The translations under genes and the position numbers were made by a program. From contig NHNW01000083.1 in NCBI GenBank assembly GCA_002786025.1, forward strand, positions 62,001 through 126,000: a stretch of 64,000 bases of DNA. Direction: 5' to 3'. The DNA comes from Zasmidium citrigriseum. Taxonomy: Eukaryota > Ascomycota > Dothideomycetes > Mycosphaerellales > Mycosphaerellaceae. Positions within the stretch are counted from its first letter, which is position 1, and every line of letters begins with the position of its first letter. This document shows, in pieces, positions 20,852 through 32,100 of this stretch. Below the pieces are notes generated by a model. The model saw only the letters and a list, made by a program, of their open reading frames with translations, was not told the origin of the DNA and ran no database searches.

Positions 20852-21113
20852 GGTGCGAGGCTGGCCTCGTTGCCCAGATGTATTGACGTCGACTCGCGCG
20901 TGCATCTGGGCTTGTGTCTTGAGGTGAGACTTTCCGCCGACCTACTCAAAACGGGTGGTTCACACTGGCGTTTGCTAATTTGAGAAATTCGACTTGAATA
21001 GCAGGAGACGGCGAAGGGGCACGGAGATACCGTCTCGAATATCAACGAAGCCATCTCACTTCATCTTTCCTCGCATCCACACATGGGTCCGCCGCATCCA
21101 TAAAGCATTCGCA

Positions 21114-23122
21114 TCAAGTCGTAAGCCGGAACTGGGATTATTGTCAGCATTTCGAAGTTCCCGATCGTCACTGGCACTTACACTTGGATGCCGCGATCCC
21201 AATCTATCCTCGCTCTCTTCCTGCAACCGGTTGTCCCTCTTACCGCTTGCCCTCTTTCGGTTCTCCGCTCGCTAATGAAATGTCAGCGCACGAAACCCAG
21301 ACAATATGACCGCTGACTCACGTTGTAGAAAATCAAAATGATGATGCAGACGATGGCCGCTGCGACCGTGCCGATGTTGATGGCGTGGCCGGTGATGTAT
21401 CTCGGAGCACTACAGGATGGTCAGTCTCTCGAATCCCTGCATGACGAAGATGCATACTCCTTGTCGATGTATGTGAACGTCGCGATGAAAGCAGCAAGGT
21501 TGGCGATCATGATCTGGTAGCCCGTTCCTGTTGCTCGCATATAATGCGGTGCCTATCACCAAGTCAGCAAGCATGCAGACGAGCTCGAAATGGACGACTT
21601 CCTCACCAAATTGTTCGACAACCAGGCCATCACGAGCGGACTGCAGGGAAAGATCCCAGCAGCGACCTGACAACACGTCAGCCAGAGCAGCAACAACCGT
21701 GTAACAATGGACCTCACCAAAAACGTCCCACCATACTGAATCAACTTCTGACTCGTCGAAATAAGCATAATATACCCAACAATCGTCACCACACACCCAA
21801 CGACCATGTACACGCCCCTTTGCTTCGTCCGATCCGAGATCCAGCATGCCGCAAGAACCGTGAAGAAGCCGCAGATATTCGGCGGGACCTACAACCTCGT
21901 CATCAATCAGCACTCTGCACCCAGATACCAAAGAGGAGGAGGGTCGAACTCACCGTAAACAACTGACTAACAACCCTCGAGTATCCCAGGCTTTTGATGA
22001 TTGTCGGCAGGAAGAGACTAAAACTGTAGATCGGCGTGATGATGAGGAAGAAGATGAGTGATAGCATCTGCACATTCACATCCAGCAACGCCGTCTTAAC
22101 CCAGTGCCAGTCGAACTCCTCCTTATCCACAGAGCCTTTGGTCCCGGATTGCGAATCGGCTTCCATCCTCCGCACCGCAGCGGCGCGGAGGTCTGGAGAG
22201 AGGAATTTCGCCGTCGAGGGACTGTTGGGGAGGAAGAAGAATGTCGTTACGCCGAAGAGGGCTGTGATGGCGCCCTGCATCGAAACATCAGTACCCATCC
22301 TATCATCATAAGGGAAGGGGTATTGGGTACCTCGACAAAGAAAATGAACGGCCAGCCATTGTATCCAGGAGTTCTGATTTGCGCCAAACCGGTGGCAAGT
22401 AACCCACCAAAAGCCCCCGAAAGCGGCGCCGCGCAGTAGAAGAGCCCGACGCGCCAGAGCATCGCATGTCTCTCATAAAACATCGACAGATACAGTATCA
22501 TCCCGCCGAGGAGACCGCCTTCGCAGAGTCCCAGGAAGAAGCGTGCCTGTCACCTCATATCAGCACACCCCTCACCCTCATACGATGTGGTATTTGATAC
22601 GCACCGCCAAAAGTCCCCCATAACTCTTCACCAACCCCATCAAACACCCCACAACACCCCAAGCCGTCAACAGACTTGGAAGATAAATCCCCGCTCTACA
22701 ATACTTCAAAACCAAATTACTCGGGACGTCGACGCAGATGTACGGCACATAAAATATCGCAAGTGCAATGTTGAATTTTTGGCCTTGAAGGTTTAGGTCG
22801 GTGACGAGGCCGTCGATTTTGGCGTTGCCGATGTTTGCTGTGCGTCACAAGGGTCAGTGAAGAGGGGTGGGTCTGGGAGGGATGGGGGAGAAGTACTGCG
22901 ATCGATGAACGAGAGGAGCCACATTCCGAAGAGCCAGGGGAGGATGTGGGTGTCGAATTTGCGGTTGAGTGTCTTATGGGTGTCTGAGGAGATGGGGCTG
23001 TCGTTGTTTTCCACCGCTGCGACGTCCTTCTCATTCTCGAATGCTCGATGTTCATTCCATTGGATTTCGGGGATGGAGCTGTCGCTCCGTTTTGAGTGAT
23101 GCTTCTCTTCTGCGGAGTCCAT
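21114..23122 (-). CDS. MFS permease, DAL5/allantoate (anion:cation symporter) type
   Basis: Ten exons reconstruct cleanly: 22897-23122, 22605-22837, 22331-22546, 21954-22274, 21718-21888, 21607-21666, 21458-21552, 21322-21409, 21182-21271 and 21114-21131. All introns are 48-65 nt with GT...AG ends and consistent phases, giving 505 residues. The join LLSFIDRTNIGNAKIDG is the family signature around TM1. LGLCEGG, the PNSPSTAKFL loop and RRMEADSQ follow, and the 18-nt last exon adds the usual FRLTT end. Twelve membrane segments are expected in the plasma membrane. Family members import allantoate, nicotinate, pantothenate or other organic anions; the substrate is not predictable here. Nearest upstream neighbour is PAB1, on the same strand. 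Confidence 0.9.
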
Positions 23123-24397
23123 GGTCGGATCGATGGGCTGAGTAGGGGAGAAAGGGCGAGTTTGGGTGCTCCTGTCTGCACTAGATGGAGAGAGATGCGA
23201 GAGCCAGAAAGTAGCAACCAGCAGACGAAGACCAAAAAACGAAACACCAACCACTTACACATCAAGCAGACCCAGCACCATTAATACAGTCCTCCACTCC
23301 GCACCAACGACCAAACCAAAAACCAAAGAGAGCCTCTATCCCGTCTGCGAGCCACCATCATCATACCCATCTCAAATGCACAAAGAGCCTCATCATACCA
23401 AGCTTCCTTCACCACCCCGTCGCGCGTCCCCTCAACCAATGACAACCTCATTTCGCACGTGCGGCTCCTAGCGTCCTTCCCCGCTTCGAGGTGAATGTTT
23501 GCTTCTTTTGGCGGGGAAGTGGAAATGTGAAGACTGATCGACATGCAGTATGACACCAGTCTCTTCAGCCGCCTGTGAAGAGATGCAGATGCGATCGCAT
23601 CCGTGGGGAAGTATTTGTAGTTGCTCCTTCGCCGGTCGTCCATCCATCCAGGTGGCCGTGATTTACTTCTTGGTCGAATGCGTCTGTAGAAGGTCTGCAG
23701 ATGGCCCTTAGTCACTGGTTTCTTCTACGTATTCGTCAGATGTCTCATGTGCCGGGCTTGAATCATTGATGAAGTGTCGTCAAGGAAGCACCACGCTCGA
23801 TCTGCGAACCACTGGAGAAGAAAAGTGGAACCAGCCAGCCAGACCCGCTTTCACATGTCAATCTTCCACTCGACATATCCTTGCAATCAGCAGCAGCGAT
23901 AACAGATAGGAAATGTGGCATCTTTTTGGAACATTCATCATATGACATTCTCATTCTACACTACACACAGGTTCTTTCATGCACGGAATACTCATACACA
24001 TCCTTATCCTCCACTGACGCCCACAAAAAGTACTGCACCATCTAATCTAACTCCCCGTTCGAAAAGATGCTGATAGGAGGAAAAATTGCAGATGCTGTTC
24101 GAAGCCATCGCATGGTAGTAGTGGTACAGTCGAGGGGGCTAGCTCATGGTGGAAGAAAGGTCGAGCTCGGTAAAAGGGGGTATCGCAAGTAGTAACAAGT
24201 ACCACGCCGCCGATCAAGATGCCTCGTAGAAGAAACTCGGCGGAAGGTCGTAGCGTGGTGAAAAGGAAAAGAGCAGGCCAGGACCAGGATCCCGTTGTCG
24301 CACCCAGACGCCAGTTAAGGCCGATGCTTCAACGCGCCAACACCTGCAGTGGCTGGCGGCGAGACCATGCGTTGGGGTAAGGCGGATATCGCGCTTT
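23123..24397. other. Intergenic, permease promoter and PAB1 3' region
   Basis: About 1.27 kb. The left part is the permease upstream region; the right part should hold the PAB1 3'UTR. ORFs here are short and featureless. Confidence 0.5.
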
Positions 24398-26807
24398 CTA
24401 GGCCTCTGGGTCCTTTGCCTCCTCCACGCTGGGGTTGAGGTTCTCGGCGCCGTTGGTCTGAGCCGCGTTGCCCTCCTCGCCCTGTGGGGCGTTGCCGTGG
24501 TTCTTGAGGTACTCGTCGTAGACGGTGAGGGCCTCCTGGACCTTCTCGCGGAGCGCGTTGTCGTCGCCGGTGCTGCGAGGAATTGTTAGTACACGGTGAT
24601 AATATTAAGGATGTCAGAACTTACAGGTTGATGAGCTCCTCGTTGTCCATCTCGAGCAGCATACCGGTGATCTTGCCGGCAAGCTCGGGCTGCTGGGCGG
24701 CAATCTTGGGGTAGAGAGCCTCACCGAGCATCTGCTTCTGCTGCTGTGGTGGTGCGGCGCTGAGAGCGGCCATGTCGACGCCAACGGGACCCATCTGGCC
24801 ACGGTTCTGGGCACGGCCACGCTGCTCGTCTGGACGACCACCCATCATACCACCACGCTGACCGCCTGGGAATCCGCCGCGACCGGCACCGCCCATGCCG
24901 CCTTGCTGGCCCATCATGGGTGGCATACCGGCTGGCATACCGGGCATCATCGGCATTTGTGGCATACCGGGCATTGGACCACCACGACCGGCACCGCGAC
25001 CGCCCTGCTGGGTCATCGTAGCGGCCTGAGCCTGAGCTGCTTGCATGAGCTGAGCGTAAGCAGCTGGGCTGTAGCCTTGAGGGAATCCGCCCATCTGAGG
25101 TGGCATGCCGTATGGCATCTGTGGCATTCCGCCGGGACCGCCGCGACCGCCCTGCTGAGGCATACCTGGGAAGCCACCGCGCTGGTTCTGACCGCCTGGA
25201 ACACCTCCCATGAATGGCATCTGTCCACGTCCACCGCCAGGCATCATCATGGGCTGGCCGTTGGGGCCCATGAACATCTGTGGCTGCATGAACTGGGGTG
25301 GCATTCCGCCGGCTGGCTGCTGCATACGAGCCTGGTTGCGAGCCTGGATACTAGCCTCAAGTTGGCTCTTGCGAACCTCCTTACGCTGCGCCAGAGCCAC
25401 GTAGAGCGGCTTGCCATGGACCATCTTCTGGTTGAGTTCGGTGACGGCCTTGGTGGCCTCGTCGGGGTTGGAGAAGCAGACGAAGCCGAAGCCCTTGCTC
25501 TTGCCGAGCACCTTCTTCTCGCCGCCGATGGTGACAGTGTCGAGCTTCTTGGTGACATCGTCGACGTCGTCGCCCTCCTTCTTCTCGCCCTCCTTCTCCT
25601 CAGTCTCCTCCTTCTTCTCCTCTTCCTCGCCCTTCTCCTCGTCCTTCTTGGATGGGGACTCAACACGGTCGAGAGGAGTCGTGTCGCGCATGACCTTGGC
25701 CGAAGTGATGGCACCGTGTGGCTCGAAGATCTTGCGGAGCTCCTCGTCGTCGATCTCGTCGGCCAAGTTCTTGACGTAGAGGTTGACGCCCTGGTACTTG
25801 GCACTCTTCTCCTGGCGCGCGGCCTCGTACTGCTTGCGCAGCTCCTCCTCACGCTCGTGCTTCTTCTGGGCGCGGCCGACGTACAGCTTCTGGCCCTTGA
25901 GCTCGAAGTCGTTCAGCTCCTCGACAGCCTTCTGAGCATCCTCGTGGCGGACGTAGTTGACGAAACCGAAACCGCGAGACTTGCCCTCGTTGTCGTGAGC
26001 GAGCGAAGCAGACGTAACCTCACCGTGCTTCTCAAACAGCTGACGGAACTCGTCATCGGTCACCTCCTGGTCAATGTTCTTGACGTAGATGTTGGTGAAG
26101 TTGGCCTTCATCTCCTCGAACTTGCTCATGCGGTCCTTCTTGGGGATGTGGTGGCCGACAAAGACCTTCTTCTCGTTCAAAAGCATGCCGTTGACGCTCT
26201 TGATGGCCTGGTTGGCGGCCTCGGCGGTCTCGTAGTGCACGAATCCGTATCCCTTGGAGTTGCCGTTCTCATCCTGAGCGACCTTGCAAGAGAGAATGTT
26301 GCCAAAGGCAGCGAAAGTGTCGTGCAGGGCCTTGTTATCAATAGCAGCATCCAAGTTCTTGATGAAGACGTTGCCCTGGCCAGTCTTGCGCAGAGCTGGG
26401 TCGCGCTGGGACCACATGATACGGCATGGCTTGCCCTTAATGAGGGTGTAGTTCAGCTCTTCCAAAGCGCGCTCACCGTCGGCAGCGCTGTTGTAGTTGA
26501 CGTAGGCGTAGCCGAGCGAGCGACGGGTGACGGCGTCACGGCAGACCCGGATAGAGGCGACCTGGCCGATGGAGGAGAAGAGCTCGAAGAGCATGGCCTC
26601 GGTGACGGAGGGGTCGAGCTCGCCGACATACAGCGAGGCGGAGTTGGGGTTGGCAGAAGGAGCGGCGCTGGTCGGGGTGGGCATGTCGCCCGCATCGCCG
26701 GCAGGGACCTGGGTGTTGATCTGGTTGCCGCCGTTGACAGCAGGGGCTTCGGCGGGAGGGGAGGCGACCTGGCCGGCAGGAGCGGAGGCGTTCTGAACGT
26801 CAGACAT
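24398..26807 (-). CDS. PAB1: Poly(A)-binding protein
   Basis: Two coding exons, 24625-26807 and 24398-24572, across a 52-nt intron (24573-24624), give about 785 residues. Four RRMs follow an Ala/Pro-rich start: RRM1 with [19 protein letters not shown]2 with [12 protein letters not shown]3 with [16 protein letters not shown] and RRM4 with [19 protein letters not shown]4 is split by a roughly 60-residue Lys/Glu/Asp-rich insert before [15 protein letters not shown] Gly/Met/Pro-rich linker leads to the C-terminal MLLE domain ([24 protein letters not shown]), which the second exon completes. It coats mRNA poly(A) tails and promotes translation and stability. The start [10 protein letters not shown] is chosen because the open frame upstream is low complexity and lies in the 5'UTR. 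Confidence 0.96.
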
Positions 26808-27003
26808 GCTGGGCGAGCGCGGTCTGAGGCAGGAGTCAGTGGGGGAGCGGACGAGGTTGCCAGATGCGGCGGGGGGAGAGTATTGTCGCGGGCAGACAAA
26901 GAACGGGGTGAGCGTACGCTTGCTTGGCCTGGGAGATGTCTGAGACTGCGGGTGCGGGTGGATTGGGGATGCTGGCGATGAGAACGACCGGACGAGCGAG
27001 GCG

Positions 27004-27058
27004 CTGTAATATTCGGTCAATATCGCTGGCGCTGGATGTGGATTTCGCGCAGACTCAC
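27004..27058 (-). other. Possible 5'UTR intron of PAB1
   Basis: On the minus strand a GTGAGT donor (27058) and a TTACAG acceptor (27004) enclose 55 nt with a TTGAC branch-like motif. The size matches the introns of this window. It lies about 200 bp upstream of the PAB1 start codon. Confidence 0.45.
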
Positions 27059-27131
27059 AGGTCGTGTGCTTGAGGCTCTGGTCGCGCAGCGCTGGGGGAG
27101 TTGAAGCCGACTGGATGAGAGCCGGGACGGG

Positions 27132-27157
27132 TTTTTGTGGATTTTTCTGGTTTTTTT
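27132..27157 (-). promoter_or_regulatory. A-rich tract in the PAB1 leader, possible autoregulatory site
   Basis: Read on the PAB1 sense strand this stretch has three A-runs of 5-7 As in about 26 nt, upstream of the coding start. Animal PABP mRNAs carry an A-rich leader element that the protein binds to repress its own translation; a similar role here is inference. It could instead lie upstream of the transcription start. Confidence 0.35.
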
Positions 27158-27568
27158 GGACTTTGACTCCGAATGTACGCGGCGAAGGGGAGCTAAAGCG
27201 GGTGGGAGGGCAGCGCGGGTGTGTTGTCGATGGGCGATGCGCAGAGAGAGAGAAAGAGCACAAGCTGCTGCAACTTTTTACCGCCGCGCACGCCAAGCCC
27301 AGCTGCACCTTCCCGTCGGCTGCTCCCGGTCTCTAGCGCAAACGGTAATGCACGTGACGCTGACTTCCTCTGATCTTTGTTGGCTCGCGAGGCAATGACG
27401 ACGTCGTGCAGATCGCTGGCAGGCGCAGTCGAGAGACAACATCTACAACACATTTAATGTAGGCAAATATCTTCCCTTTCCTCATTCTCAATTCCAGCAC
27501 TTCACATATCGACCGCACAAACGGCAGCTATTCACGATTACCACCTGACTCGCCAAACTCCCGTAATT

Positions 27569-27970
27569 ATGCCTATAGGCTCAAACGAGAACAAGGGTGT
27601 CTCTGGCGCCGTGACGGGCGTGACAGGTACCGTATGTCGATACTCTCTGTTCAGCAGACACGAAGGCTTCGTATTCTGTTTGCAGATTCTGACTGCTTCT
27701 CTCAGCTCGGCGCTGTTGTCGGAGGAGTCTCTCGAACTGTTGGAGGTGTGGTGGGAGCTACTGGCAGGGGAGTTGGAGATACCATTAACAGTATGGCGCA
27801 AAGCTCTTCTCGAGGAGTATGAACCTGAATGACTGACATCGTGTGCAGATGCTACTGGAACCAAAGCAGTTGGTGATGGACTCCAGGGAGTCACCGGCGG
27901 CATCGAAGACGGCGCAGCCAACGTAGCCAAGGGCGTGGAAGATGGATCGAAAGGCAAGAAAGTCTGGTAG
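27569..27970 (+). CDS. Small Gly/Val-rich protein, copy 1 of a tandem pair
   Basis: Three exons, 27569-27631, 27706-27790 and 27849-27970, give 89 residues; phases agree and the joins restore similarity with the neighbour at 28411. The sequence is built from a VTGTxGAVVGG-like stretch, a TVGGVVGATGRGVGDTIN stretch and a final GIEDGAANVAKGVEDG. Glycines recur every few residues on a small/hydrophobic background, the look of a glycine-zipper helix. There is no signal peptide. Similar small proteins occur in many filamentous fungi as far as I recall, with no assigned function. The first exon ends GVTGT in both copies, which supports the model. Confidence 0.75.
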
Positions 27971-28410
27971 ATATTCCAAGATCACCAAAACGCCATCAAT
28001 GTGCGTGGACTTCGAACGACTGAGCACTGGAAATGTGTTCAAAGGAGTATCTAGATACTCATGATTGACGAAATATAGCTATTGATACCCCATGACCCTC
28101 GAAACCTAAATCATCCTCTTTCATATGCACAACTTCGTCATACCGACCTGAAGACAACAGAGCCTCATGTCCAGGTGGACCTCAAGCTCTCTTTCCCTGT
28201 TTCATAGTCCACTTCACTTCTCTAACTGCAGCATCTTCTTCCAAGCCAACAAACCTCTCTTAACCATCCGAACAGGCCTCTGTGAGCTTGGGGTCTACCT
28301 CAGCCGCGTGATCCAGGACCACAGCTCAGCCTCGTCCATCCAACACGAACGAACGACTTATACAACCATCTCAACCCCGAACATCGAACAACCGTAACAA
28401 CCATCCCACA
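27971..28410. other. Intergenic between the tandem small genes
   Basis: This 440-bp stretch holds the 3' end of copy 1 and the promoter and 5'UTR of copy 2. No further coding signal was seen. Confidence 0.5.
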
Positions 28411-28858
28411 ATGGGCAACGACGATTCCAAGAAAGACGACTCCAACCCCGTCTCATCCGCCGTAACAGGCGTAACAGGAACCGTCGGCGCAGTCGTAGGA
28501 GGCGTGACAAGAACAAGTACATCTCACCCTCCCCGCAAAACAACCTTCACACTCTCCTCTCCCTTGCACCTCAAACACCTTCCCCAATTCCCTCCTTATC
28601 CTCCCTTCATCCCCTCACCCTTCACCCTCTCTCAGACACCCTTCTCACACCCTCCCAGCAGGCGGCCTCGTCGGCGCAACCGGCCGCGGCGTAGGCGGCA
28701 CCATCAACAACGCCTCCGGCACGAAACCCTTCGGCAACGCAGTCCAAGCCGTAACAGATGGCGTGGAATATGGCGTGCAAGCGATAAGTCGGGGGATTGA
28801 GGATGGGAGTCGGGGGAAGAGGCCCGGGAGTACGGATAGTGAGTGGGACCATCGGTGA
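28411..28858 (+). CDS. Small Gly/Val-rich protein, copy 2 of a tandem pair
   Basis: Two exons, 28411-28516 and 28659-28858, give 101 residues. The intron (28517-28658, 142 nt, pyrimidine-rich) ends in a tandem CAGCAG acceptor, so a form one residue shorter is possible. The core (SSAVTGVTGTVGAVVGGVTRT, read as two overlapping pieces, then GLVGATGRGVGGTIN) aligns with copy 1. The N-terminus (MGNDDSKKDDSN) is more acidic and the C-terminus ends STDSEWDHR instead of GKKVW. The first intron of copy 1, at GVTGT, is absent here, so the copies differ by intron loss or gain. Confidence 0.75.
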
Positions 28859-29181
28859 AAGTTCAAGAGTTGAGGGAAGGGGGTTTGAGACGGGGTTGGG
28901 GATGGAGGGAGGGGAAGTGGTTGGATGGTGTTTGATACCCGGTTGTTTAGTTTTTGGTTGGGGCGTAAGGAAAGGAATGAGATGTACAGTGTAAAGGGCA
29001 GTATGAGACAAGACCTGTGAGATGCTCTTGCCCCATGAAAATACTCCATTCCATTCCGTTCCCTTTCCTTCCCATTGATCCATAAAATCTACCATGGTAG
29101 ACAAAATACCCTCTAACACAAATATTCCCATATCGATCGCTCAGAACGCTCCACTCATATCAAAACAAAACATCCATCACA
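28859..29181. other. Intergenic, convergent 3' ends
   Basis: This 323-bp stretch lies between the 3' ends of copy 2 (plus) and the large gene (minus). Only low-information ORFs are present. Confidence 0.5.
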
Positions 29182-32100
29182 TCAACTATCCAAATCCTCC
29201 AACCCACCACTCTCCTCCAACCACCCCCTCACCCTAGCCTTACACCCGGCCATCCAATCCCCCAGCGCCTCCTCCCACTGCCTCTCCACCTCCCCAACCT
29301 TCTCCTTCAAATCCTGCGTCAAATGGTCCTCCGCCTCGCGCTTCGCCTGCACCATCTCGGCATGGATCTCCGTATCATTCGGCGACGCGGCGTTCCTCTC
29401 GATTTCCAGAAGTCGAAGGCGGGACTTGGTCGTTGCGGTGCGGACCTCATGCAGCAGGCAGAGGAGGTTGATTTGCGACTCGATGAATTGGTAGGCGCTC
29501 TTCTCGGCGTGGTTGAGTAGGCTGAAGAGGTACTGCAGCGGGTGGTCGTGGTATGAAGGGTTCTCTTCGTACTCCTGTAGCGGGATCTGGATCTCGAGCC
29601 CGGCCATGTGTGGAGGAATTTGCTGAATCACTTCGAGCAGACCGGGTGCGATGTCCCAGAAAGCCGAGAGTTGGTCTTCCACGCCACGAGAGACGTTGTT
29701 CTCCATCATCGTTTGTAGTTCCTCGAGACGCTTGAGATAGTCCTTGGCATAGGTCACCTGCCGCTCGATGCTGTCTTTTTTGAAGAACGTGGTCGCTTCA
29801 TCAATCTTGGCCTGGGCTCTGGAAATCCGATACGGCGTGAGAATCACCTCAGAGTACTTCTCACTTCGCATGGCATGCAGTTCGAACATTTCTTTGTGCA
29901 GCTGCTCGCGGGTCTCGAAGATCCATTTGAGCAAAGTCAACTTCTCGAGTCGCTCCGGATGCTCGTCGCCTTCTTCTTGTGCTTGATTAGGATTCGTTGC
30001 TTGATGTCCACTCTCCAACTCGGTTCGAAGTTGTTTCATGCAGTTGTTCGCGCGGTCCAGACGTTCGGTCAGCAATGTATTCAAAGGGTGAGAAACACTG
30101 GCCTCGAACACATCGAAATTGGCTCGCGCTGTCGCCTTGCCACGCTCCGCTTCTTCGATATCGAAGTTGGCCTCTGCACTGGCAGCCTCCGCAAAGGACA
30201 TGCTTCCATCCGCGATCTTGCTCTGAATATCCGCTCGTAACTTCGCTCTGCGCTGTTTCATGGCCTCGTTTTGCTCACGAGAGACAGTAAAATCTTGGTC
30301 CATGTAAGAATCCTTAATCTTCTGGATTTCGGAATGATCAGCCAGCACGCGATGTTCCGCCCTCAGATTCGCCAACTGAGGATGGCTATTGTTCACAGCT
30401 GGATGATGCCGAGGGTATGGAGGAGGCAGTGTGACGAGTCGTGACACATCCAGCGGTTCAAAGCCTGGCGTGGAAGCCTGTCGCTCGCCACGACGGTTTG
30501 GAGTCACCATCGGAGTGTCGTAGTCATTCTCTTCGTGCCAACCGACCTTCTCAGGAGGATACTCGTCGGGTCCATACATGTAGGCTTGCTCGCTCGCGTG
30601 TGTCGGAGTCTGACGAGTAGCGTCTTGATTGCTGGCCTGAAGCACGGCCGGGTTGACGCCCATGTACTTGGTCTCTCGCTTCGACTTCTCGAGTCTCTCC
30701 GGTCTGCCTATCGAGTTGCCTCCGGAGTTGCTCGCCTCCCACCAGCGACTCGGCGTCCTACCGCGAGATGAGTCCTCGTCTGGCACAGTACTGACTGCCA
30801 TGCTAGGAATTGGCGAAAGAGAAGGTTTGAACGATTCCGCCCATTGGCGTGCCTCTGCCCTGTCGAATCCCTCACCTCCTTCGCCAACAGAGGCAGCATC
30901 CGTTGCTGGCGTGAAGTCTCCCATCGAAGATGCCGAGCTTGGCATGTTAGCATGTGCTGAGCCAGGCTGACCATCGGAAGCCCAGGATGGTACTGTCGGA
31001 TCGATTGATGACATAGATGTGCTCGGGGTCACTGCTCGGCGGCTGCCTTTGGAGCTGTACGATCGCCACATGTCCCGAGTCAGATCCAGAATGTCGCTGG
31101 CCATGGCATTGTAGGCTGCAGTGTATCGATCACGTCTCAAACGAGACTCATGGACTATGAAGTTAGTAAACAGCTCAAGACGTTCTTCGTCTGTGGATGC
31201 AGCAGCCTCTTTTTCGATGAAGCTGCGATGGCGTTCGATCGCTTGAAGGCTGAAAGAGTCGAGATTGGACGTTGGCTTTGCAGATCCACTTGAAGGTGGC
31301 CTTCCTGGACTGAGCGGCGCTTGCATCGTCGTATCCTCATTTGGCGCATGAAGAAGATGCGAAATGGGCCTGTCGCTTGATGCGCTACCAGGAACATTCA
31401 GAATCTGCTTTTTGCCTGAGCCCAATGCTTGCTTTCCAACAGCTGGAGTGTACGGTGGGGTAAGGACACTTCCTGGACCTTTTGCAGATCCAGGTGCTTG
31501 ACTGGCAGCCGGACTGGGTGCCGAGGAAGGCTCAGTATATCCTGAAGCATGCCTTGCGTGCTCGCGTCTCCGGCTGATCGAACCTCCATCCGGAGAAAAG
31601 ATGAGGTTTCCAGGACGTGAGTCGTCGTCAGCAGAGCCTTTCGCAGCCCTGCTTCGTGATCGCCGTTCTCGTATGCCTTGCAAGCTGGTGTCTCGTTTCG
31701 CCGGTCTTCTGGCCAGCATTGAATCTCGATTGGAGCCAGTATCAATTCTCAATGGCTGATAGTCCTCTATGGATTGCGAGATTGATTCTTGCGAGCTCTG
31801 CGGCTGAGACGGCGGATGTTGCTCTCCGGACTGCGCATCCGAATCGACCCAGTTTGCGGGAGTTGGTGGCACAGTGCCGAGCGTAGGTACTGCAGCAGCA
31901 GGGGTTCTTCGTGTTCGGGGAGGCTCAAAGCCATGCTCTGGGGTCGCACTTCCAGATCCAGTTCCAAGTCGACTATTTAAACTCTGAGACCTCATACCAG
32001 CCGGTGGTGGCCCTGGCGGCGGTCCAGGTAAAGGCATGCCTGGCTGCCAGCCACTTTCTGGCGATGCTCGACCCACAGATACCGCTGCAGACGAGGAGGC

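Noticed and set aside
24903..26981. A 692-codon plus-strand ORF antisense to PAB1
   Set aside because: It mirrors the PAB1 codons (Leu/Val/His-rich shadow) and has no family features; PAB1 on the minus strand explains the region fully.
26808..27308. N-terminal extension of PAB1 by 167 codons in the open frame
   Set aside because: The extension is Pro/Ser low complexity with no RRM features and contains a likely 5'UTR intron; MSDVQ is the usual PABP-type start.
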